Below are positions 46,894 through 55,711 of a DNA stretch of 64,000 nt, piece by piece. The notes under the pieces are model-generated. The model searched no databases, had not been told where the DNA came from, and saw only the letters and a program-made list of their open reading frames with translations. The stretch is from QHWT01 sp963755695 (lineage in GTDB: Bacteria; Acidobacteriota; Vicinamibacteria; Vicinamibacterales; 2-12-FULL-66-21). Location: the NCBI GenBank assembly GCA_963755695.1, contig CAVWLB010000008.1, positions 434,001-498,000 of the forward strand, given 5' to 3'. Both the position numbers and the translations under genes were made by a program. Positions within the stretch are counted from its first letter, which is position 1; each line of letters starts with the position of its first letter.

Positions 46894-48236
46894 TCATCCG
46901 GCGGCCCTCCACGGACGTACGGCGATGACGAACAGTGCGGCCCCGGCAGCGAGGGCGGCCGCGCCGGCCATCAACTGCTCGGTGGTTGCGCCCGCGAGAA
47001 TGGCCAACGCGATGGCGATCGCCACCGAGGGTACGACGGGCCCGAGAGGCAGCGTCAGCGTCGCCGGCGCAATGCGACCGTCGAACACGGGGCTTCGCAG
47101 CCGCAGCGCCGACGCACACGTGGCGGCGTAAACGACCAACCGGCTGACGGCGCTCGCCAGCCCCATGGTGACGAAGGTGCCGGTCGTCGCAAGCAGCAGT
47201 GATGCGGCCGCGGTGAAGAGAATTGCGTTGACCGGCGTCCCGAAGCGGGCGTTGACGCGCGCGAAGATCGGTGGCAGGTCTCCCTGCTCGGCGAGCGCGA
47301 ACAGGCTGCGCGATCCCGAGAGAGCCTGGCCCATGTTGTTGCCAGCGTCGAGAGCACTGCGCCGAGCGTGATCAGCGCGGCGCCGGCGCCTCCCATGACG
47401 CGCAACGAGGCGTCGGCCAGCGGCGTCTTCGATGCCGTCAGGGACGGCAGCGTGCCGAGCGCGACAATCTGCACCAGCGTCAAGATGAGCGTGACGATGA
47501 CGATCGTCATGATCAGCGCGAACGGCACCTCGCGACGCGGATTCCTCGACTCCCCTGCCGGCAGCGGGATCACTTCATATCCGCCGAAGGCAAAAATCAG
47601 CAGCAGCGCGCTTCTCGAGAGAATCGCGAGATCGGGCTTCGTCGACGGCACCAGCAGCGACCGGTCGACGGCGGGCACCAGAAAACGATGAACGCAGCCA
47701 GCGGCAGCAGCTTGCCGATCGTGAGCGCGTTCACGACCCACGCGCTCTGGCGGATGCCGAGCACGTTGATCACTGCCAGCGCCGCGATGATCGCCGTCAG
47801 CAGCAGCGTGCGCGCCGCGCCGGTCGTCACCGACGGCCAGTAGAAACCGAGCGACACGACCAGGACGTTGATGACCGACGCCCAGCTCGCGACGCGCGTG
47901 AACCACTGCATCCAGCCGACTTCGAACGCCGCGAATCGGCCGAACGCCGCCCGCGTATAGAGATACGGGCCGCCGGTCCCGTCGAAGCGGCTGCCGACTT
48001 CCGCGAACGTCACCGCAATCATCAGCGATGCCAGGCCGATGACGACGATCAGGAGCGGGCTCCAGCCGCCGACCAGACGCGGCCAGCGAGGCGGGCATCG
48101 CGAAGACGGCGCCGCCGATGACCTGATTGATGCCGATCGCCGTCAGATCCCAGCGCCCCAGCTCGCGGCGAAGGGTGGCACTCGAAGCGGCTTGTGCTGG
48201 GCTCTCGACCTCGGTCACGTCGCTCGGTTGTATCAT
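46894..48236 (-). CDS. APC-family amino acid/polyamine permease (frameshifted)
   Basis: About 447 residues and 12 helices are recovered. The start WDLTAIGINQVIGGAVFAMP is the APC signature. It continues with EVGSRFDGTGGPYLYTRAAF, VINVLGIRQSAWVVNALTIG, LLLIFAFGGYEVIPLPAGES, GQALSGSRSLFALAEQGDLP and AVSRLVVYAATCASALRLRS. APC permeases import amino acids or amines with protons. Three or more frameshifts (near 48075, 47680, 47335). Its position next to the Rieske/GcvT genes suggests it imports their substrate. Confidence 0.82.
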
Positions 48237-48337
48237 GATTCGCTGGGGCCAGACGCGAGGCGCGCTGCGCGGGTTCGCGGTCCGAATTCGAGTGACGATA
48301 GGAAGAACAGTCGGTTGTCGTCAAGCCGCGGGACGTC

Positions 48338-49430
48338 ATGCCCGAGGGCGCACGTACGCTGCCCGCGCGGTATTACACCGACCCGGGCTGTTCAAGGCGG
48401 AGCTCGACGGCCTGTTCGGCCGATGTGGTTCTACGCCGGCCGATCGGAGGAAGTCAGCGCGCCGGGACAGTACTTCGTCCGCGAGTTGAACGGCCACAAC
48501 ATCGTCGTCACGCGCAACCCGACCGGACGGGTCAGGGCGTTCCACAACATCTGCCGGCATCGCGGCACGCGCATCTGCACGGAGGCGACCGGCCAGTTCG
48601 CCGGCAGCATCCAGTGTCCCTATCACGCGTGGACCTACGATCTCGACGGACGACTGATCGGCGCGCCGCACATGGACGAGGTGCCGCACTTCCGCAAGGC
48701 GGACTACCCGCTGCATGAGCGTCCACGCCGCCGAGTGGGACGGCCACGTCTTCCTGAATCTGAGCGGGCAGCCCTGAGCCGCTCGACGCGCAGCTCGGGC
48801 CGCTGGTCGAAAAGTTCCGCGACTGGCGCATGCCGGACCTGCGGCTCGGCCGCCGCATCGTCTACGACGTGAAGGCGAACTGGAAGCTGATCATCCAGAA
48901 CTACAACGAGTGCCTGCACTGCCCGAACCTGCACCCGGCGCTGAACAAGCTGTCGCACTACCTGAGCGGCGAGAACGAGCCGCTGCGCACGACCTACATG
49001 GGCGGACGCATGGACCTGCGTCCGGGCGTCGAGACGCTGTCGATGGACGGCACGTGCCCGCGCGCCATCCTGCCGGGGCTCTCGGCGGAGGATCGGCGGC
49101 GCGTCTACTACTACTGCCATCTTCCCGAACATGATGCTCAGCCTGCACCCCGACTACATGCTGACGCACACGCTCTGGCCGATCGCGCCCGACCGGACGA
49201 TCAACGTCTGCGAGTGGCACTTCCAGCCGTCGGAGCTCGCGCGCGACGGGTTCGACCCGTCCGACTGCGTGGAGTTCTGGGACATGACGAACAAGCAGGA
49301 CTGGCACGTCTGCGAGCTGTCGCAGGCCGGCATCGCCTCACCGGCGTACGTGCCCGGGCCGTACTCGAACCGCGAGGATCTGCTCTACGCGTTCGATCGG
49401 TTCATCGTCGATTTTCACGAACGGATATAG
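48338..49430 (+). CDS. Rieske non-heme iron oxygenase alpha subunit (frameshifted)
   Basis: About 363 residues. The Rieske [2Fe-2S] site is C-x-H...C-x2-H: NICRHRGTRIC and QCPYHAW. The catalytic part has VKANWKLIIQNYNECLHCPN followed by LHPALN, giving the Asn/Glu...His-x4-His iron site, and the C-terminal WDMTNKQDWHVCEL with the iron-ligand Asp. This is the family of glycine betaine, carnitine and aromatic ring oxygenases; the neighbouring GcvT-like gene favours an N- or O-demethylating monooxygenase. Frameshifts near 48385, 48420, 48710, 48775 and 49125. No reductase gene is nearby. Confidence 0.82.
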
Positions 49431-49431
49431 G

Positions 49432-49450
49432 GGCGCCTCTCAGAGGCGCC
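49432..49450. terminator. Strong hairpin between convergent genes
   Basis: GGCGCCTC-TCA-GAGGCGCC is a perfect 8-bp stem with a 3-nt loop, 2 bp after the Rieske gene stop and 85 bp from the stop of the convergent GcvT-like gene. Likely a bidirectional terminator although without a T-run. Confidence 0.65.
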
Positions 49451-49534
49451 GCGTGAGCCCTGTCTCTCTCTTAGAGGTCCACCGCGCGCGGCAAGAAGAA
49501 GAAGCAAAGAGGCGGACCGCAGGCCGCCCGATCG

Positions 49535-50769
49535 TCATGCAGGCGGCGTGGCTGTCTTGCGCGGCGGGTTGAAGAACGGCGTCTTCACGACCGTCGCCGT
49601 GACGCGGTGGCGCACCGCCTCGACCGTCATCTCGATCTGCACCTCGGTGCCTTCGGCGTAGTGCGGCACGCTCGATCGTGGCGAGCGCGATCATCCGCTT
49701 CAGCACCGGCGACCACGTGGTCGAGGTCGCCTTGCCCACCTGCCGGCCGTTGCGGTAGACCGGCACCGCGACGCGTGAGGCGGTCGCGGCGACGGCTGGC
49801 GCCAGTCCGGCTGCGTCGTACAGCTTCTCGACTTCGTTCCAGTCGATCGCCAGGCCGACGATCTGCCGCGCCGGGACCGCGGGCGTGCTCCTCGCGCAGC
49901 GCGCTGCTGGCCGATGAAGCGCGCCTTCTTGTCGAGGCTCACGAGCCGGCCCAGGCCCATCTCGTACGGCGAGTACATCTGCGAGGCGATCATCGCCTTG
50001 CGGCTGCTGAAGAAGTCGACCTCGATCAGCAGCAGCCCCGCCTCGATCCGCGCGACGTCGAGCGCCAGCATGCCGGCCGGCTTGATGTCGAACGGCCGGC
50101 CGCCGTCGCATCAGCGCGTCCCACACCTCGACGGCGCGCGCTCGGCCGGCATCCAGATCTCGTAGCCGAGATCGCCGGTGTATCCGGTTCGCGAGATGTC
50201 GACCGGAACGCCGGCGATCGTGCCGCTGGTCACGCGGAAGTACTTCAGGCGATCGATGTCGGCGCTGGCGACCGCGCGCAGCAGCCGCGCCGAGGTCGGT
50301 CCCTGCAGCGCAAGCGCGGCGACCTGCTTCGGAGATGTCCTCGATCTGGACGTCGATGCCCTCGGCGTTCTGCCGGAACCAGCGCAGGCTCGGATCCGCG
50401 GCCGTCCAGCGGAACGTCTGGTCTCGCCAAGCCGCGAGACGGTGCCGTCGTCGATCACCTTGCCGTGCTCGTCGCACCACGGCGTGTAGAAGACCTGGCC
50501 CACCGCCATCTTCGAGACGTCGCGCGTGATCAGCCGATCGACCAGCCGCGCGCGTCCGGGCCGGTCACCAGGTACTTGAAGAGCGGCGACACGTCGATCA
50601 GCGCCGAGGCGTTCCGGATCGCGTTGTATTCGTGCTCGTGATGGCTCTCGTAGGCGCTGACGGCGTAATAGCCCGACCACTCGCGGTAGTTGAGGCTTTC
50701 GCAGAGCGCGAAGGTGCGTTCGTGGAACGGCGGTTCCGATCGGCATGCTGCATTATAATGACGCCTCAC
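49535..50769 (-). CDS. GcvT-like aminomethyltransferase / tetrahydrofolate-dependent demethylase (frameshifted)
   Basis: About 410 residues. Recovered segments are RTFALCESLNYREWSGYYAV, IDVSPLFKYLVTGPDA, LITRDVSKMAVGQVFYTPWC, VAALALQGPTSARLLRAV, DISRTGYTGDLGYEIWMPAE, ALDVARIEAGLLLIEVDFF and the C-terminal GcvT_C with VPVYRNGRQVGKATSTTWSP. The YTGDLGYE motif is the folate-binding core of GcvT, sarcosine dehydrogenase and DMSP demethylase (DmdA). It probably moves a methyl or methylene group to tetrahydrofolate. Five or more frameshifts. The start is uncertain; ATG 50769 is the first available. Confidence 0.78.
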
Positions 50770-50951
50770 TCCGATGCGGCGTCCGCTCGCCCATCTGCAC
50801 GCGCTTCTTGCTGGGCAACCAGACCCGCTCCGCCGGGCTCTGTCGCGCTAGTCTGCGGAGCTTCGCGCTCCGTCACGAGTTCTCCTGCTTTCCTGTTTCA
50901 GCATCGGTCATCGGGATTTCAGCATTGACTGTATCACTCAGCGGCATCGAG

Positions 50952-52550
50952 ATGAATTACGACGTCATCGTCATCGGCGGCGGCCACAACGGCCTGGTGA
51001 GCGCGGCGTACCTGGCGCGCGCCGGCCGCAAGGTGCTCGTGCTCGAGCGGCGCCACGTGCTCGGCGGCGCGGCCGTCACCGAGGAGATCTATCCCCGGCT
51101 TCAAGTATTCGGTCTGCTCCTACGTCGTGTCGCTGCTGCGGCCCGAGATCATCCGCGAGCTGGATCTGCCGCGGCACGGGCTGGAGATCCTGCCGCTCGA
51201 CGGCACGTTCACGCCGATGCCCAACGGCGACTACCTCTGGCGCGTGAACGACCACGCGAAGACGCGGCGCGAGATCGCGCGCCACTCGAAGGTCGACGCC
51301 GAGGCCTACGAGGAATACGGCAAGGCGATGGTCGAGATGGGACGCTTCGTCAAGCCCATCCTCAACATGACGCCGCCCGATCCCGACCTCGCTCGATCCG
51401 CGCGGCCTGATGGATCTGCTGTTCCTCGGCCGCCGCTTCCAGGCGCTCTCCGACCAGGACAAGTACAACCAGGTCCAGCTGATGACCATGAGCGCCGTCG
51501 ATTTCCTCGACCAGTGGTTCGAGACCGACGTGCTCAAGGCGACGATGTCGGCGTCGGGGATCATCGGCACGTTCCTCGGCGTGCGCTCGCCCGGGCACCG
51601 CCTACGTGCTGCTGCACCACTACATGGGCGAGATCGACGGCGCGTTTCGCTCGTGGGGCCTGTCGCGCGGCGGCACCGGCGCGATCTCGAACGCGATCGC
51701 GGGAGCGGCGCGCGAAGCGGGCGTCGAGATCCGGACCGAGACGCCGGTGTCGAAGATCCTCGTCAAGGACGGCGCGGCCGCCGGCGTCGTGCTCGAGAAC
51801 GGCGACTACTTCACCGCCAACGTCGTCGCCTCGAGCCTCGATCCGCGTCAGACCTTCATCGAAAATGGTCGGCGAAGAGCACCTGCCGGCCGAGTTCGTC
51901 GAAGACGTCAAGCGCTACAAGTACCGCGGATCGTCCGGCAAGGTGAACATGGCGCTCGACGCGCTGCCCGACTTCACGTGCCTGCCCGGCGCCGGGCCCG
52001 CATCTTCGCGGCGCGGTCTCGATCTCGCCGAGCGTCGACTACATGGAGCGCGCCTACGACGATGCGAAGTATGGACGGTTTTCGCGGCGCCCCTACATCG
52101 ACATCGTGATTCCGAGCCTGACCGATCCGTCGGTGGCGCCGCCGGGCAAGCACGTCATGTCGTGCTTCGTGCAGTACGCGCCGTATCACCTGAAGGAAGG
52201 CACGTGGGACGAACAGCGCGAGGCGTTCGGCGACACGGTCGTGAACACGCATCGCGGAATACGCGCCCAACATCAAGGACATCATCCTGCACCGCCAGGT
52301 GGTCACGCCGCTGGATATCGAACGCGAGTGGGGTCTGACCGAAGGCAACATCTTCCAGGGTGAGCTGACGCTCGAACAGCTGTTCTTCCTGCGTCCCGCG
52401 CCTGGATGGGCGCAGTACAAGACGCCGGTCCGCAACCTGTACATGTGCGGCTCGGCGACGCATCCCGGCGGCGGCATCATGGGTGCGCCGGGCCGGAACG
52501 CGGCGATGAGGATTGTGAAGGAGACGCGCAGTGCAGGAGCCAGGAGTTAG
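50952..52550 (+). CDS. FAD-dependent phytoene-desaturase-like oxidoreductase 1 (frameshifted)
   Basis: About 530 residues. The FAD loop VIVIGGGHNGLVSAAYLARA is at the N-terminus, with VLVLERRHVLGGAAVTEEIY. The middle has MDLLFLGRRFQALSDQDKYN, VDFLDQWFETDVLKA and FRSWGLSRGGTGAISNAIAG. The C-terminal FAD motif is LYMCGSATHPGGGIMGAPGR. The family (phytoene-desaturase-like) includes carotenoid and other FAD oxidases; the specific substrate is unknown. Seven shifts, mostly consistent with single-base insertions in short runs. Its last codons and TAG stop lie inside a heptamer array. It is a paralogue of 52966-54543. Confidence 0.82.
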
Positions 52551-52562
52551 GAGCTAGGAGCC
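52535..52562. repeat. Heptamer array E1 (left flank of four-helix gene)
   Basis: Four units of AGGAGCC type in exact 7-bp register (second unit AGGAGTT, third AGGAGCT). The TAG of the upstream oxidoreductase is at 52548-52550, inside the array. Inverted relative to array E2 at 52930. Confidence 0.85.
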
Positions 52563-52578
52563 AGAGCGAGGGGGAGAC

Positions 52579-52950
52579 ATGGATCGTGAACCGGCAAAGT
52601 CCTTTCAAGATCTGGTCGTCTGGCAAAAGAGTCATGCCCTCACATTACGAACCTACAAGATCACTATTGCCTTTCCCAAATACGAAATCTACGGGCTTGC
52701 TTCGCAGATGCGCCGCGCAGCAATGTCCGTTTCCGCCAATATCGCGGAGGGATTCTCGAAGCGCGGGCGATCCGACAAGGCGCGCATCATGAATATTGCA
52801 CAAGCGTCGCTCGAGGAACTCCGCTACTACTTCATCCTGGCTCGTGACCTTGGATACTTGAGTGGAAGAGCCGGAGAAACAAAGGATATCGACGAAGTGG
52901 CCCGGTTGTTCGGAGCGTACTGTCGAACGCTCCTGGCTCCCAGCTCCTAG
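52579..52950 (+). CDS. Four-helix bundle protein (23S rRNA IVP / TIGR02436-like)
   Basis: A 123-residue protein with SFQDLVVWQKSHALTLRTYK, FPKYEIYGLASQMRRAAMSV, SANIAEGFSKRGRSDKARIM and SLEELRYYFILARDLGYLS. These are the signature motifs of the four-helix-bundle family first seen in 23S rRNA intervening sequences and related in fold to the Avd accessory protein of diversity-generating retroelements. Function is unknown for free-standing copies. It has an intact frame although the preceding gene is full of shifts. Its last residues (LLAPSS) and its TAG stop are encoded by heptamer array E2, and array E1 ends 17 bp before its ATG. No reverse transcriptase is nearby. Confidence 0.88.
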   Translation: MDREPAKSFQDLVVWQKSHALTLRTYKITIAFPKYEIYGLASQMRRAAMSVSANIAEGFSKRGRSDKARIMNIAQASLEELRYYFILARDLGYLSGRAGETKDIDEVARLFGAYCRTLLAPSS

Positions 52951-52964
52951 CTCCCAGCTCCTGC
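52930..52964. repeat. Heptamer array E2 (right flank of four-helix gene)
   Basis: Five units in exact register: CTCCTGG, CTCCCAG, then CTCCTAG, CTCCCAG, and CTCCTGC. It is the inverted complement of array E1. It supplies the stop codon of the four-helix gene (TAG at 52948-52950) and ends one base before the ATG of the next oxidoreductase, leaving that gene without a visible ribosome-binding site. Confidence 0.88.
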
Positions 52965-52965
52965 C

Positions 52966-54543
52966 ATGCATGACATCATCATCATCGGCGCCGGCCACAA
53001 CGCGCTCGTGACCGCCTTCTATCTCGCGAAGGCAGGACTGAAACCGCTCGTGCTCGAGCGGCGGGCGAACGTTGGGGGGTGCGCGATCACCGAAGAGTTC
53101 GCGCCGGGCTTCAGGGCGCCGACGCTGGCGCACGCACTCGGGCCGCTGCGGCCCTCGATCGTGCGCGACATGCAGCTCGATCGGCGGGGCGTGCAGTTCC
53201 TCCGCCCGGATCCGCGGCTGATTGCGTTGTCTCCGGACGGACCTGCCATCGCGCTCTCGACCGACATCAGCCGGAGTCAGGAAGCGATCCGGCCGTTTTC
53301 GGCCAAGGACGCCGCGCAATATCCGGAGTTCTGCGCCACACTTGCGCGGCTCGGATCGTTTCTGAACGGGCTGCTCGAGACGACCCCGCCGTCGATCGAT
53401 GCGCCGTCAGCAGGCGAGATGTGGGAGCTCCTGAAGACCGGACGCCGGTTCCGCGGCCTTGGAAAGAAGGAGGCCTTCGCGCTGCTGCGATGGGGACCGA
53501 TGGCGGTCGCGGATTTCGTGCACGAGTGGTTCGAGGGAGACCTTCTGCAGGCGGTGATTGGCGCCCGGGGGATCTTCGGCACCGCCATGGGGGCCTGGTC
53601 GGCAGGGACCACCGCAGTGCTCCTGCTTGCGGCGGCGTCGGATCCGGTGCCCGGCGGAAGCAGCGTCACCGCGCTCGGCGGTCCCGGCGCAATCACCCGC
53701 GCGATGGCGGACGCCGCGCGCGAGGCGGGCGCCGAGATCCGGACGGGAGCCGAGGTGGTCCACATCATCACCAAAGCGGATGCCGTGTCCGGCGTCGTGC
53801 TCGCGGACGGCACCGAGCTCTCCGCGCCAACCGTGGTGTCGAGCGTGGATCCGCGGCGCACGTTCCTGCGCCTCGTCGATCCCATGGATCTCGAGCCGGG
53901 ATTCCTCACCCGGATCAGGAATTACCGGATGCCCGGCACGACCGCGAAGGTGAACGTCGCCCTGCGCGGGCTGCCTGCGTTTCGCGGGATCACGGGCGAC
54001 CCGTCCGCGATGCTGCGCGGCCGCATTCATGTCGGTCCCGGGATCGACTACCTCGAGCGCGCGTTCGACGCCTCGAAGTACGGCGAGATCTCGACCGAGC
54101 CGTATCTTGACGTCACCCTGCCGTCGATCGCGGATCCATCACTGGCGCCGACCGGACAGCACATCATGTCGGTGTACATGCAATACGCCCCATTCACGCT
54201 CGGCGACGGCGGGTCGTGGGAGCAGCAGCGCAGCCGGCTCGCCGGCATCGTGCTTCGAACACTCGAGGAGTACGCGCCCGGCCTGACGTCGCTCGTGGAA
54301 CATGAACAGGTCATCACTCCCGCGGATCTCGAATCGACCTACGGGCTGACCCGGGGCCACGTTTTTCACGGCGAGCTCGCCCTCGATCAACTGTTCACCA
54401 TGCGCCCGACGCTGGGATGGGCGCAATACAGCACGCCGATCCACAACCTGTATCTCTGCGGCTCGGGAACCCATCCCGGTTATGGGTTGACGGGGGGCTC
54501 GGGCCAGAACGCCGCACGCGCGATTCTCCGGGCAAAGCGATAG
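52966..54543 (+). CDS. FAD-dependent phytoene-desaturase-like oxidoreductase 2
   Basis: A 525-residue paralogue of the preceding oxidoreductase, in one intact frame. FAD loop IIIIGAGHNALVTAFYLAKA at residues 4-23, then LVLERRANVGGCAITEEFAP. The middle has VADFVHEWFEGDLLQAVIGA and TALGGPGAITRAMADAAREA. The C-terminal motif is LYLCGSGTHPGYGLTGGSGQ. The two paralogues probably act together, perhaps as a heteromer or on successive intermediates. Start ATG 52966 abuts heptamer array E2 with no ribosome-binding site, so expression may rely on readthrough or leaderless-like initiation. Confidence 0.88.
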   Translation: MHDIIIIGAGHNALVTAFYLAKAGLKPLVLERRANVGGCAITEEFAPGFRAPTLAHALGPLRPSIVRDMQLDRRGVQFLRPDPRLIALSPDGPAIALSTDISRSQEAIRPFSAKDAAQYPEFCATLARLGSFLNGLLETTPPSIDAPSAGEMWELLKTGRRFRGLGKKEAFALLRWGPMAVADFVHEWFEGDLLQAVIGARGIFGTAMGAWSAGTTAVLLLAAASDPVPGGSSVTALGGPGAITRAMADAAREAGAEIRTGAEVVHIITKADAVSGVVLADGTELSAPTVVSSVDPRRTFLRLVDPMDLEPGFLTRIRNYRMPGTTAKVNVALRGLPAFRGITGDPSAMLRGRIHVGPGIDYLERAFDASKYGEISTEPYLDVTLPSIADPSLAPTGQHIMSVYMQYAPFTLGDGGSWEQQRSRLAGIVLRTLEEYAPGLTSLVEHEQVITPADLESTYGLTRGHVFHGELALDQLFTMRPTLGWAQYSTPIHNLYLCGSGTHPGYGLTGGSGQNAARAILRAKR

Positions 54544-54551
54544 CCCGAACT

Positions 54552-54665
54552 TCGCCCCTCGCCCTCTCGCCCCTCGGCCCTCGCCCTCTCGCCCGTCGCC
54601 CCCCGCCCCTCGCCCCTCGCCTCTCGCCTCTCGGACCTCGGACCTCGGAATTCGGACCTCGGACT
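54552..54665. repeat. Heptamer-register array F, stop to stop
   Basis: Sixteen heptamers of TCGCCCC, TCGCCTC and TCGGACC type run from 54552 to 54665, with a single extra C at 54066-like phase slips (positions 54566 wise shown as 8-mers at 54566 and 54588). The array starts 8 bp after the stop of oxidoreductase 2 and ends on the first base of the stop codon of the convergent GNAT gene (54665-54667). Confidence 0.85.
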
Positions 54666-55624
54666 CAGAACGCGTCGCCGTGCCAGTAGACGACGTCCTC
54701 GCCGCGGAGGTCGTCGACTCGCAAATCGGCACGCAGGGGTTTGATCATCATCAGCTCCGACGCCGGACGCTGCTTGACGATCGTCACCTGCGGCGGGCAG
54801 AACCCGGGCGGCAGCCAGGCCGCAATGTCCGGCGCGCGCTCCCGCGGCGTGCGTGCACGGAGCACCTGCAACATCGCGCCGACCCGAGCCCCGGCGGGAT
54901 CGCGATCTGCGCAGGCCTCCAGCGTCATGCCCGAGCGCGACGCGGTGAGCAGCACGAATGCCACGGCCGAGGCGCCCTCTTCCGCGACGTAGAACTCGAC
55001 CGAACGCCATCCAGCCGGCGAAAGCCCCGCGAGCAGGCGCTTCTTGGACACGCTGTAGCGCACTTCGTCCGCGTCGATCTCGAGCGCGAATCGCGCGGTC
55101 GCGCCCGCCGCCCGAAGCAGATCCGTGACCGCGGCCACGTCGCGCTCGGCTCCGCCACGAACGAGAATCGCCGGCGCTCCCGGTTTCTCGCTGACCCGAA
55201 GCCACGACACCTCACGCGGGATCGGCACGAATCCGAATCGCTCGTAGTACGACGCGCCGATCTCCGAGAAGAGCAGCGCGCAGTCGACACCTTCTCTCCG
55301 CGCTTCGTCGAGCATCTTCTCGATGAGCACCGCGGCGCTTCCGCGTGAGCGAAGCGCGGGCGGAGTGAAGACGGCACCGATACCGAGGACACGAATCGGC
55401 CGGCCGTCGAGACGCGCTCGGAGCGCGTACCGCTTGGCGGTCGACAGCACGCGGCCTCCATCGACCAGCGCGACGCGATCGAGGAATTGACGGCCCCAGG
55501 ACGTCTTCATCTGGCCTTCGTTGTAGCGCGCGTATGCCCCACGCGTGAGCCCATCGGACCAGATGCGCCAGGTTTCATCGAGGATGTGCTCGAGGATGGC
55601 ATCCCGAGCCGGAACGATCTGCAT
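54665..55624 (-). CDS. GNAT-family N-acetyltransferase
   Basis: A 319-residue protein. The acetyl-CoA-binding GNAT core is in the N-terminal half: IRVLGIGAVFTPPALRSRGS (motif A with the R/Q-x-x-G-x-A loop), LIEKMLDEARREGVDCALLF and SEIGASYYERFGFVPIP. The C-terminal half is a second domain, like two-domain Eis-type enzymes, with PPGFCPPQVTIVKQRP. The substrate is not predictable. Convergent with oxidoreductase 2 across array F. Confidence 0.82.
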   Translation of the reverse strand: MQIVPARDAILEHILDETWRIWSDGLTRGAYARYNEGQMKTSWGRQFLDRVALVDGGRVLSTAKRYALRARLDGRPIRVLGIGAVFTPPALRSRGSAAVLIEKMLDEARREGVDCALLFSEIGASYYERFGFVPIPREVSWLRVSEKPGAPAILVRGGAERDVAAVTDLLRAAGATARFALEIDADEVRYSVSKKRLLAGLSPAGWRSVEFYVAEEGASAVAFVLLTASRSGMTLEACADRDPAGARVGAMLQVLRARTPRERAPDIAAWLPPGFCPPQVTIVKQRPASELMMIKPLRADLRVDDLRGEDVVYWHGDAF

Positions 55625-55711
55625 GACGGATCACAGGATTGTATCCGCTTAAACGGATCCACCGGCGTGAAGGTCTAAGTGGACGAGAGAATCAGCCGGA
55701 AGGTCAGCTGA

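Noticed and set aside
52579..52950. Diversity-generating retroelement (Avd-like protein)
   Set aside because: No reverse transcriptase, template repeat or variable repeat is visible; the gene only shares the four-helix family.
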